Below are positions 16,091-23,679 of a DNA stretch of 64,000 nt, one piece after another. Numbering within the stretch: the first letter of the stretch is position 1; the number at the start of each line of letters is the position of its first letter. The notes under the pieces are model-generated. The model was given only the letters and a program-made list of their open reading frames with translations. It was not told the origin of the DNA and did no database searches. The position numbers were made by a program, and so were the translations under genes. Origin of the DNA: Arthrobacter sp. PAMC25564 (GTDB lineage: Bacteria > Actinomycetota > Actinomycetes > Actinomycetales > Micrococcaceae); contig NZ_CP039290.1 of the NCBI RefSeq assembly GCF_004798705.1, positions 124,001 through 188,000 of the forward strand, read 5' to 3'.

Positions 16091-17683
16091 ATGGCAAGCA
16101 AGCTGGCGGCTCCCGAAATTTCCGGGGAAACGACGTCGGCGGGCAGGGGCAAGCGCCCCCGCCCGCCTTTCGGAGTTTCCGTTGTCGCGATCCTGGCGGT
16201 CCTGATCGCCCTCTTCTCGCTCATCCCGCTGGGCTACGTCATCTTCATGACGGCCGCCACCGGCTGGGACGCCGCCGTCGCCCTGATCTTCCGCGAGCGG
16301 GTGGGAGAACTCCTGCTCAACACGGTGCTGCTGATGGTGATCACGGTGCCGCTGTGCCTGGTGCTCGGGGTGGGCGGCGCCTGGCTGGTGGAGCGCACCA
16401 ACCTCAAGGGCCACAGGTGGTGGGCCGTGCTCCTCGCCGCCCCGCTGGCGATTCCGGCCTTCGTCAACAGCTATGCGTGGGTTTCCGCTGTGCCCTCGCT
16501 CGGCGGGCTGTGGTCCGGCGTCCTGATCGCCACCCTCTCCTATTTCCCGCTGGTATATATCCCGGCGGCGGCGACGCTCAGCCGGCTGGACCCGGCCATC
16601 GAGCAGTCCGCCGCATCCCTGGGCCTGGGCGCCTGGCGAGCCTTCTTCCGCGTCGTGCTGCCCCAGCTGCGCATCGCCATGACCGGCGGTGCCCTGCTGG
16701 TATCCCTGCACTTGCTGGCCGAGTACGGCGCCTTCGCGATGATCCGCTTCGACACCTTCACCACCGCGATCATGGTGCAGTACCGGTCCACCTTCAACGG
16801 GACCGCCGGAAACATGCTGGCCAGCGTTCTCGTCTTCATCTGCCTGATCCTGCTGCTGGTGGAAGTCCGCGGCCGTGGCAGCGCCCGCTACGCCAGGGTC
16901 GGCTCCGGCACCCAGGGCCGCGCCCTGCGCCTGCCCCTGCACGCCTATCAGGTCCCCGCCCAGCTGTCGCTGATCGCCCTCACCGGACTGGCCTTCGGGC
17001 TGCCGCTGACGTTCGTGCTGCGCTGGATCCTTGCCGGCGGCCCGGAGATCTGGGCAGCGGATGAATTCCTTCCGGCGCTGCTGCAGACGCTCGCCTACGG
17101 CCTGGCCGGGGCCATAGCCACCACCGTCGTCGCGTTCCCCATGGCGTATCTGGCGGTGCGGCATCCGAGCTGGTTCAGCAAGGCCCTGGAACTGTCCAAC
17201 TACGTCACGAGCTCCATGCCCGGAATTGTGGTGGGACTGGCCTTCGTGACCGTGAGCATCCGGCTGGCGCCGGGCATGTACCAGACCGCAGGACTCCTGA
17301 TCGCGGCCTATGTGCTGCTGTTCCTGCCGCGGGCGCTCGTCAACATCCGTTCCGGCATGTCACAGGCACCCAAGGAGCTGGACGAGGCCGCGCAGGCACT
17401 CGGCAAGCCTCCCCTGCTCTCCTTCCTCCTGGTGACGCTGCGCCTCACGGCTCCCGCCGCCGCTGGCGGGGCGGCGCTCGTGTTCCTCGCGATCGTCAAC
17501 GAGCTCACGGCGACCCTGCTGCTCTCCCCCAACGGGACCCGGACCCTTGCCACCGAGTTCTGGAGCAAGAGCAGCGAAATCGACTACGCCGGAGCCGCCC
17601 CGTATGCCCTGCTGATGATCCTGATCTCGGCGCCGATGACCTACCTCCTTTTCCAGCAGTCGAAGAAAGCAGCGGGACAGTGA
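16091..17683 (+). CDS. Ferric-iron ABC transporter, permease
   Basis: A 530-residue permease with about twelve predicted transmembrane segments in two halves, the FbpB arrangement of a fused permease dimer. Each half carries an EAA-type loop: EQSAASLGLGAWRAFFRVVLPQLR near residue 175 and DEAAQALGKPPLLSFLLVTLRL near residue 430. The ATG at 16091 was chosen because it is the first Met after the upstream stop; the frame is open further upstream but would overlap the binding-protein gene out of frame. The stop overlaps the GTG of the ATPase gene. It translocates ferric ion across the membrane. Confidence 0.9.
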   Translation: MASKLAAPEISGETTSAGRGKRPRPPFGVSVVAILAVLIALFSLIPLGYVIFMTAATGWDAAVALIFRERVGELLLNTVLLMVITVPLCLVLGVGGAWLVERTNLKGHRWWAVLLAAPLAIPAFVNSYAWVSAVPSLGGLWSGVLIATLSYFPLVYIPAAATLSRLDPAIEQSAASLGLGAWRAFFRVVLPQLRIAMTGGALLVSLHLLAEYGAFAMIRFDTFTTAIMVQYRSTFNGTAGNMLASVLVFICLILLLVEVRGRGSARYARVGSGTQGRALRLPLHAYQVPAQLSLIALTGLAFGLPLTFVLRWILAGGPEIWAADEFLPALLQTLAYGLAGAIATTVVAFPMAYLAVRHPSWFSKALELSNYVTSSMPGIVVGLAFVTVSIRLAPGMYQTAGLLIAAYVLLFLPRALVNIRSGMSQAPKELDEAAQALGKPPLLSFLLVTLRLTAPAAAGGAALVFLAIVNELTATLLLSPNGTRTLATEFWSKSSEIDYAGAAPYALLMILISAPMTYLLFQQSKKAAGQ

Positions 17684-18870
17684 CCGATTATTCTCCTTTG
17701 CATTATTCGCCTTCGCGGCTCCCAGAGCCCCGGATCGCCGCGTCCGTGGCCCCCAGCACCAATAACCACCTGGAGATCACCGCCGTCACCAAGAACTTCG
17801 GTTCCCAGGCCGTGCTCAAGGGCGTCAATCTCTCGGTGGCCCAGGGTGGGACGACGGCGATCGTCGGCCCCTCCGGTTCGGGCAAGACCACGCTGCTGCG
17901 GCTGATTGCCGGCTTTGAGCATCCCGACACCGGCAGCATCTCGCTCAACGGCAGCAAGGTGGCGGGCGATGGCGTCTGGGTCCCGGCGCATAAACGCCAT
18001 GTCGGCTACGTGGCGCAGGACGGCGCCCTGTTCCCCCACCTGACCGTCGGGCAGAACATCTCCTTCGGCCTCGACGCGGCAAAGCTCCCCGGCAGGCACC
18101 GCGGGGTCCAGGCCAGGGTCGGTGAACTGCTGGAAATGGTCGCCCTGGACCCGGCCATGGCCAAGCGGCGCCCGCACGAGCTCTCGGGCGGCCAGCAGCA
18201 GCGCGTCGCGCTGGCCCGCGCTTTGGCCCGCGAGCCGGAACTCATGCTGTTGGATGAGCCGTTCTCCGCGCTCGACGCCGGCCTCCGGGTGGCCACCCGG
18301 AGGGCGGTCGGCAAAGTGCTGAAGGACGCCGGCGTGACCACGATCCTAGTGACGCATGACCAGGGTGAGGCCCTGTCCTTCGCGGACCAGGTCGCCGTCA
18401 TGCGGGACGGGAAACTGGCCCAGATCGGCAACCCGTTCATCGTCTACACCCGCCCGGCGGACCGGGCCACCGCGGAGTTCCTGGGCGACGCCGTCATCCT
18501 CGATGCCTGGATGGAAGGCTCCCTGGCCACCTGCTCGCTGGGCGGCATCCCGGTGCGCAGGCCTCCCGCCCAGGGCCGGGTCCAGCTGATGCTCCGTCCC
18601 GAGCAGATCCGGATCACCGAGGACGGCCCCATCCGCGGCACCGTCGTGGATACCGACTACTTCGGCCCTGAAACCACGGTGCGGCTCCAGCTCCCCGTTC
18701 CGCCGGTCCTCGCCGAGGGAGCCGTAGCCGATCACCGCTACCCCGGCGGCGGCGAAGTCATCACCATCCGGCACTGGAATGCCTCCATCGCCCGCCCCGG
18801 CACCGAACTCCGCCTGCGCGTCGTGGGCGAGGCCGTGGCCTTCCCGTTGGAGGACCTGCCGCAGGGATGA
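17680..18870 (+). CDS. Ferric-iron ABC transporter, ATP-binding protein
   Basis: A 396-residue ATPase. Walker A GPSGSGKTT is near residue 64, the Q-loop region is YVAQDGALFPHLTV, the signature LSGGQQQRVALARAL, Walker B LMLLDEPFSALD, and the H-loop LVTHDQGEALSFAD. The C-terminal 120 residues look like a TOBE/regulatory domain, as in FbpC and MalK types. The GTG start overlaps the TGA of the permease (GTGA), an arrangement typical of coupling. The first 25 residues before NHLEITAVTKNFG are not conserved, so a later start is possible. It powers the iron uptake complex. Confidence 0.9.
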   Translation: MTDYSPLHYSPSRLPEPRIAASVAPSTNNHLEITAVTKNFGSQAVLKGVNLSVAQGGTTAIVGPSGSGKTTLLRLIAGFEHPDTGSISLNGSKVAGDGVWVPAHKRHVGYVAQDGALFPHLTVGQNISFGLDAAKLPGRHRGVQARVGELLEMVALDPAMAKRRPHELSGGQQQRVALARALAREPELMLLDEPFSALDAGLRVATRRAVGKVLKDAGVTTILVTHDQGEALSFADQVAVMRDGKLAQIGNPFIVYTRPADRATAEFLGDAVILDAWMEGSLATCSLGGIPVRRPPAQGRVQLMLRPEQIRITEDGPIRGTVVDTDYFGPETTVRLQLPVPPVLAEGAVADHRYPGGGEVITIRHWNASIARPGTELRLRVVGEAVAFPLEDLPQG

Positions 18871-18940
18871 GTCCCGCACCGGCACGCCACAGCCCCCGTG
18901 CTCCATTGAGACCGTCCTGCCCCCGGCATAGGGTGGGCCC

Positions 18941-20833
18941 ATGACTGTTCAGCCGGCCCTTCACCGCCAGCACTGTGCCGTCGCGGCCCCCACCCAGTTG
19001 TGGCTCGACGCCGACGGACGCATGGCCAGCGGAGGCGGTTCCGGTGCGGGATGGTTCACAGGCCTCCTCCATGGGGACACCCGGATGCTGTGCCGGGCCG
19101 AGGTCCGGGTCAACGGCCTGGAGCCCGAACCGGCCACGGTCGAGGTCGAGCCGGGCGGCGTGCTGCGCGTCCGGGGAATCGTCCGCGGCATCGCAGGCCC
19201 CACGGAGGACCCCGCCGTCGAGCTGCTCCAGACCTGGACCGTCACCCCCGGCGTGGTCCGCCATTCCCTGCAGCTGAGCACCTCACTCGAGGCCCTTGAC
19301 GTGGAAATCCAGGTGCAGCTCGCCGCCGATTTCACCGAAATGTCCGGGATCCGCCTCAGCCGCTTCCGGGATCCGTTCCAGCCGTTCTCGGCCGACGACT
19401 CCGCCCTCCGCTGGCGCGACGGCGGCAAATCGCTCACGGTGGCCTCCCCCGGCAGCGTCACCTGGGGAGAACGGCTCCTGTGGCGGGGAACTGCGGGCCG
19501 TGGGCGGCCCTTCGAGGCTGAATGGCAGGCCGTGCTGGCAGACAGCGGGGACGCCGTGGTTGCCGCGCGTCCGCCGGCATCGCGGCGGCCCCGCACTGAG
19601 CCGACGGGGGCACTGCGCTTGCTCCTGGACAACTCCCTCGATGAGCTTGCCGGCCTCCGCCTGGCCACCCGGGAGTTGCCTGACGCGTCCTTCGTGGCCG
19701 CCGGCGCACCCTGGTATTTCACCCTTTTCGGCCGGGACTCGCTGTGGGCCGCACGGTTGCTGATGCCACTCGACGCCGGCCTTGCCGCCGGAACGCTGTG
19801 CACCCTGGCCGCCTTCCAAGGCACACGCAATGATCCTGCGTCCGCCGAGGAACCGGGCAAGATCCTGCATGAGCTGAGGTCCGGCGAACTGGTACTGGAG
19901 AGCCAGGGCCTGCACCTTCCCCCCGTGTACTTTGGCGCCGTGGATTCCACGCCGCTCTGGCTGTGCCTGCTCGGCGAGCTGGGCCGCGCCGGAACGGACG
20001 ACGACGCGGTCCGTTCCCTGCTGCCCAACGCGGCGCGGGCGGCGGAATGGCTGTTAAACGCCGCAGGCGTAAACACGGCCGGCGGTGCGAACCCCGGGTT
20101 CCTCAGCTACCAGGACGCCACCGGGCATGGCCTGAGCAACCAGGGCTGGAAGGATTCCGCGGACGCCATGCAGTTCCGCGACGGGCGCCCGGCCGACGGC
20201 CCGATCGCCCTTTCCGAGGTCCAGGGCTACGCCTACCAGGCCGCGCTGGAAACTGCCGGGCTGTTCGATGCCTACGGGGAACCCGGCGGCCAGGCATTGC
20301 GGGACTTCGCCGCTGCCCTGCGGCACAATTTCCGGGAGCGGTTCTGGGTGGAGGACGACGGCGGGCCGTTCCCTGCCATGGCCCTGGACGGGCACGGCGC
20401 AGCCCTGGACATCCCGGCCTCCAACATGGGGCACTTGCTGGGCACCGGGATCCTGGACGCTGCCGAAGCCCGGCTCGTAGCGGACCGGCTGCTCAGCCCG
20501 GAGCTGTTTTCCGGCTACGGTGTGCACACCATCTCGCGCCGGGCCGCGGGCTTCTGGCCCTTCAGCTACCACTGCGGCTCGGTCTGGAGCCACGACACCG
20601 CCATTGCGGTCCGCGGGCTGCTCGCGGAGGGTTTCAGCACCGAAGCGCGGATCCTCGCCGAGGGCCTGCTGGACGCGTCAGGCTCCTTCGGACACCGGCT
20701 GCCGGAGCTCTTCGCCGGAGTGGGCTCCGAGGAATCCGGCCGTGCGGTGCCGTACCCGGCGTCGTGCCACCCGCAGGCCTGGTCCTCAGCCTCGGCCGTG
20801 GTGATCGCCCAGGCACTGGGCACCAGGTTTTAG
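18941..20833 (+). CDS. Amylo-alpha-1,6-glucosidase / glycogen-debranching-like enzyme
   Basis: A 630-residue protein. The N-terminal 200 residues form the GDE_N_bis beta-domain (GAGWFTGLLHGDTRMLCRAEVRVNG). The rest is an (alpha/alpha)6 barrel with AGAPWYFTLFGRDSLWAARLLMP, a LSYQDATGHGLSNQGWKDS glutamate/aspartate-rich cleft and FWPFSYHCGSVWSHDTA. In the family these enzymes trim alpha-1,6 branches or related glucans. A TAGGGT box ends 6 nt before the ATG, indicating a leaderless mRNA. It is not part of a glycogen operon here: the iron transporter precedes it and a convergent PAP2 gene follows, overlapping at the stops. Substrate is inferred only from family. Confidence 0.85.
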   Translation: MTVQPALHRQHCAVAAPTQLWLDADGRMASGGGSGAGWFTGLLHGDTRMLCRAEVRVNGLEPEPATVEVEPGGVLRVRGIVRGIAGPTEDPAVELLQTWTVTPGVVRHSLQLSTSLEALDVEIQVQLAADFTEMSGIRLSRFRDPFQPFSADDSALRWRDGGKSLTVASPGSVTWGERLLWRGTAGRGRPFEAEWQAVLADSGDAVVAARPPASRRPRTEPTGALRLLLDNSLDELAGLRLATRELPDASFVAAGAPWYFTLFGRDSLWAARLLMPLDAGLAAGTLCTLAAFQGTRNDPASAEEPGKILHELRSGELVLESQGLHLPPVYFGAVDSTPLWLCLLGELGRAGTDDDAVRSLLPNAARAAEWLLNAAGVNTAGGANPGFLSYQDATGHGLSNQGWKDSADAMQFRDGRPADGPIALSEVQGYAYQAALETAGLFDAYGEPGGQALRDFAAALRHNFRERFWVEDDGGPFPAMALDGHGAALDIPASNMGHLLGTGILDAAEARLVADRLLSPELFSGYGVHTISRRAAGFWPFSYHCGSVWSHDTAIAVRGLLAEGFSTEARILAEGLLDASGSFGHRLPELFAGVGSEESGRAVPYPASCHPQAWSSASAVVIAQALGTRF

Positions 20834-21585
20834 GGCGCTTCCGCGGGACCCGCTCCGACGCGCGGGGCGCCCGCGTTGCCCGCGGACCGCGCCGTGCGGA
20901 GTCCGTCCACCAGAATCACGGTCCCGGTAACAGCCACGGCCAGCCCCAGTGACGCAAGCACATCGGTCAGCCACTGGTAGCCCAGGTACAGCCGGGCCAG
21001 GGCGACCACGGCGGTTCCGGCCGCTGCCCCCGCGAAGGCTAGCACCGCCGTCGTCGGCTTCGCGCGGCCCGCCACGAACAGGTAGGCAAGGACGAGGAGG
21101 AAGACCCCGGCGCCGAAAGTATGCCCCGAGGGGAATGAAAGGCTATCGGCCGGGCCCAGCATAAAATCGCCCGCCGAGGGGCGGGCTCGGTCCACCCCGT
21201 GCCCGATCAGGGTGGAGAGCCCGAAGGATGCCGCCATCGCCCCCATCAGCAGGCCGGGCCGCCAGATTTCGCGATTCCATGCCGCCCATGCAAGGGCGAT
21301 CGCCAACCCGATCAGCGCCATCCACAGCGGGGACGTCACGGTGGCCACTGCCGTCAGTACGCCGGTGGCCAGCGGGTTGCGGGACCCCACCAGTCCGTCA
21401 TGCACCGGGCTGTCAAGGGCGGCCGGTCCGCTGTCCGACTGGACCGCGGCCAGGATGAACCAGAAGAACGCATCGCCAGCCACCAGCAGGCCTGCTGCCC
21501 CGAAGAAGAGGCTGCGCTGGGAACCGGTGCGGGCGCGCCGTGCCGGAGCGGACGGAGCGCGGGGCACACGGCGGACAGCAGGCAT
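20830..21585 (-). CDS. PAP2-family membrane phosphatase-like protein
   Basis: A 251-residue protein with about six membrane segments and the PAP2 motifs: C1 VDRARPSAG, C2 SFPSGHTFGAG, C3 ARLYLGYQWLTDVLAS. In typical PAP2 phosphatases C3 has a His (xxHWxTD) that is the nucleophile; here the codon at that place is CAG, giving Gln. C1 also lacks the usual leading Lys. The protein may therefore be inactive or specialised. The N-terminus is short and basic. A CAGAAT box ends 6 nt before the ATG. The stop overlaps that of the convergent debranching-like gene. Confidence 0.8.
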   Translation of the reverse strand: MPAVRRVPRAPSAPARRARTGSQRSLFFGAAGLLVAGDAFFWFILAAVQSDSGPAALDSPVHDGLVGSRNPLATGVLTAVATVTSPLWMALIGLAIALAWAAWNREIWRPGLLMGAMAASFGLSTLIGHGVDRARPSAGDFMLGPADSLSFPSGHTFGAGVFLLVLAYLFVAGRAKPTTAVLAFAGAAAGTAVVALARLYLGYQWLTDVLASLGLAVAVTGTVILVDGLRTARSAGNAGAPRVGAGPAEAP

Positions 21586-21659
21586 CAGCCGATTCTGCCA
21601 GCTGTGGCTGCCGGTAGCCCGGGCGTCCGCTGGCAGATTGCTGGGATCGGGCTGGGGGC

Positions 21660-22259
21660 CTATGGGGCCTGGGGCCGCTTGGCTTGCGGGTACGGGGTTT
21701 CATACCGGGCCAGCATTTCCACGAAGCCGGCAATCTTCCGCTCCCGCGTCGAGGCTTGTTTGACCGCGTTGGTGCGGTAGATCAGGGCATAGCGGTTCAC
21801 CGAGCTTAAGACCTCGAACATGGCCTGCGCCCGGGGTTCGGCCGCGATGGCCGCGGCGAGGTCCGCGGGGACTTCCGCCGTCGCCGCCCCGGAATACGCC
21901 GCTTCCCAGCGCCCGTCCGCCTTGGCGCCCTCGACGGCGGCACGGCCTGCCGCAGTCATTTTCCCGGCGGCTTCGAGCCGCCCGACCCGCTCCACATTCC
22001 GCGCCGACCACGCGCTCCTGGGCCCGCGGCGGGTCATCCGCTGGAACGAGGTCGCCTCGTCCCGGCGCCTGCCCTGGCCGTCAATCCAGCCGAAGCAGAG
22101 CGCCTCCAGCAGGGCGGCCTCGTAGTCCAGCTCCGTGACCGAGCCGCCCTTTTTGTGCAGCACCAGCCACACGCCCGGACTCTCCGCGTGGTGCGCCTGC
22201 AGCCATGCGCGCCACGCGGCGGCGTCCTTCACCAGCAGTTCCTCAAGCTCAGCAGCCAT
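21660..22259 (-). CDS. YdeI/OmpD-associated family protein
   Basis: A 199-residue protein of the YdeI family (DUF1905/bacteriocin-protection type). The pattern is AAWRAWLQAHHAESPGVWLVLHKKG, ALLEALCFGWIDGQGRRRDE, FQRMTRRGPRSAWSARNVERV and a C-terminal IYRTNAVKQASTRERKIAGFVEML. Such proteins are widespread in soil actinobacteria. Their biochemical role is not established, though some are linked with envelope stress and bacteriocin tolerance. A CAAAAT box ends 6 nt before the ATG and no Shine-Dalgarno is seen, so the transcript may be leaderless. It is divergent from the gene at 22350. Confidence 0.85.
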   Translation of the reverse strand: MAAELEELLVKDAAAWRAWLQAHHAESPGVWLVLHKKGGSVTELDYEAALLEALCFGWIDGQGRRRDEATSFQRMTRRGPRSAWSARNVERVGRLEAAGKMTAAGRAAVEGAKADGRWEAAYSGAATAEVPADLAAAIAAEPRAQAMFEVLSSVNRYALIYRTNAVKQASTRERKIAGFVEMLARYETPYPQAKRPQAP

Positions 22260-22349
22260 GCCTTCATTTTGTACCAGGCGGAGCAGAAGCGCCGCTTTGG
22301 TGGCACCATATCCCTAAGAGCCGGAACCCGTCCCACCCGAGGAGCAACG

Positions 22350-23096
22350 ATGCTGCGTGTCAGGCCCGTCCACTTCACATCCCGCCTGGACCAGTGGGAG
22401 CGGCTCCTCCTCGATCTCGGTCTGGTCAAGACCTCCGACGAGGCCACCTGGCGCGAGTTCGACGCCGGTTCGGGCCGCCTGGCGCTCCATTTCACCGAGG
22501 AGGGTTCCGCGGCAGACGGCACCACGAGCCTCGGGGTGGAAGTCGGCGATCCGGAAGAGTTCGCCCGGCGGACCAACGAGGCCGGGGCAGTCGGCGGGGG
22601 TACCACCGCGGAGGTCATCGAGGCGGACCACGGCTCCTCGTGCCGCATTACCGCCACGGACGGCTTCAGCTTCCTGGCCGATCCTGCGGTGCGCGCGGCC
22701 GACGGCACCTGGGCCGGGTCCGCGGAGGCGGATCCGGCCATCGCCGTCGTCGGGGTGTGGTTCTCCGAGGATGCCGCGGGGGCAGCCGGAACGCTGCGCA
22801 GCATTGGCGCCCGGCCGCGCCCCGTCCCGGACAACGACGAAACTGCTGACTTCACGGCGAAGAACGGCGGGGTCCTGATGGTCCGTGCGGCTGCCGGCCC
22901 CGGGCGGGCCGGCCTGGGCTTCGAATACGACGGCGATCTGGATGGCTTGCGGAACCGGCTTGCCGAGGCGGGGCATGACGTGGCCCTGACCGAGGAGGCC
23001 TTCAGCCGTTCGCTGCATGTGGCCAACCCCGATGCGGAAGGCGCTGCCGCCCACCATCCGACCCTCTGGATTGCCTCGGCACGGGGGCCTGCCTGA
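22350..23096 (+). CDS. VOC/glyoxalase-like two-domain protein
   Basis: A 248-residue protein starting MLRVRPVHFTSRLDQWERLLLDLGL, the first beta-alpha unit of a vicinal oxygen chelate domain. A second unit starts near residue 130 (AIAVVGVWFSEDAAGAAGTLRSIG). The metal-binding His/Glu pattern of enzymatic VOC proteins is poorly kept, so it may bind a ligand rather than catalyse. GAGGAGCAACG precedes the ATG at 22350; the open frame extends upstream but is antisense to the YdeI gene. The neighbour downstream is a NUDIX-like gene 43 nt away with its own promoter. Confidence 0.65.
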   Translation: MLRVRPVHFTSRLDQWERLLLDLGLVKTSDEATWREFDAGSGRLALHFTEEGSAADGTTSLGVEVGDPEEFARRTNEAGAVGGGTTAEVIEADHGSSCRITATDGFSFLADPAVRAADGTWAGSAEADPAIAVVGVWFSEDAAGAAGTLRSIGARPRPVPDNDETADFTAKNGGVLMVRAAAGPGRAGLGFEYDGDLDGLRNRLAEAGHDVALTEEAFSRSLHVANPDAEGAAAHHPTLWIASARGPA

Positions 23097-23139
23097 GTGT
23101 GACAACGCCGGACCCATCGCGATGGGGTAGAACTTAACC

Positions 23140-23679
23140 ATGAACGTTCGCACTCCTGACCCGAATCCCGGCTGGCTCTCCGAAGACGATTTGTTTGAGG
23201 CGCGCGGCAGGCTGCCCATGGTCTACGTCGAGGCCGTCCCGGTCCGGCTGGATCCGCTAGGGTTCGTGAACGAGGTCGGCACCCTGCTGCAGGCCGACCA
23301 GGACGGCACCATGATCCGTTCCCTGGTCTCGGGCCGGGTCTTGTACCGAGAGACCATCCGTGCCGCCCTGCTCCGCCACATGGAGAAGGACCTCGGCCCG
23401 CTGGCGTTTCCGCAGCTGCCGATCAGCCCCGTCCCGTTCACCGTGGCTGAATACTTCCCGTCCCCCTCGCAGACGGGCTTCACCGATGACCGGCAGCATG
23501 CCGTCGCCTTGGCCTACATCATCCCGGTCACGGGCGACTGTTCCCCGCGGCAGGACGCCCTCGAGCTGACCTGGATGACGCCGCAGGAAGTCATGGGCTC
23601 GGACGTGCAGCTCGAGTTCAGCGGGGGCCGCGGCGCCCTCATCCGCCAGGCGCTGGCCTTCGCCGGCGTGGGCAACTAG
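23140..23679 (+). CDS. NUDIX-like DUF4916 protein
   Basis: A 179-residue protein with the actinobacterial DUF4916/NUDIX-like pattern: GWLSEDDLFEARGRLPMVYVEAVPVRLDPLG, then LVSGRVLYRETIRAALLRHMEKDLG in place of the Nudix box, and ELTWMTPQEV near the C-terminus. The classical REUXEE Nudix motif is degenerate (RETIRAALLRHMEKDLG), so hydrolase activity is uncertain. A TAGAAC box ends 6 nt before the ATG. The stop codon TAG forms the last three bases of the CTAG target duplicated by the IS element that follows, so the gene was left intact by the insertion. Confidence 0.8.
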   Translation: MNVRTPDPNPGWLSEDDLFEARGRLPMVYVEAVPVRLDPLGFVNEVGTLLQADQDGTMIRSLVSGRVLYRETIRAALLRHMEKDLGPLAFPQLPISPVPFTVAEYFPSPSQTGFTDDRQHAVALAYIIPVTGDCSPRQDALELTWMTPQEVMGSDVQLEFSGGRGALIRQALAFAGVGN

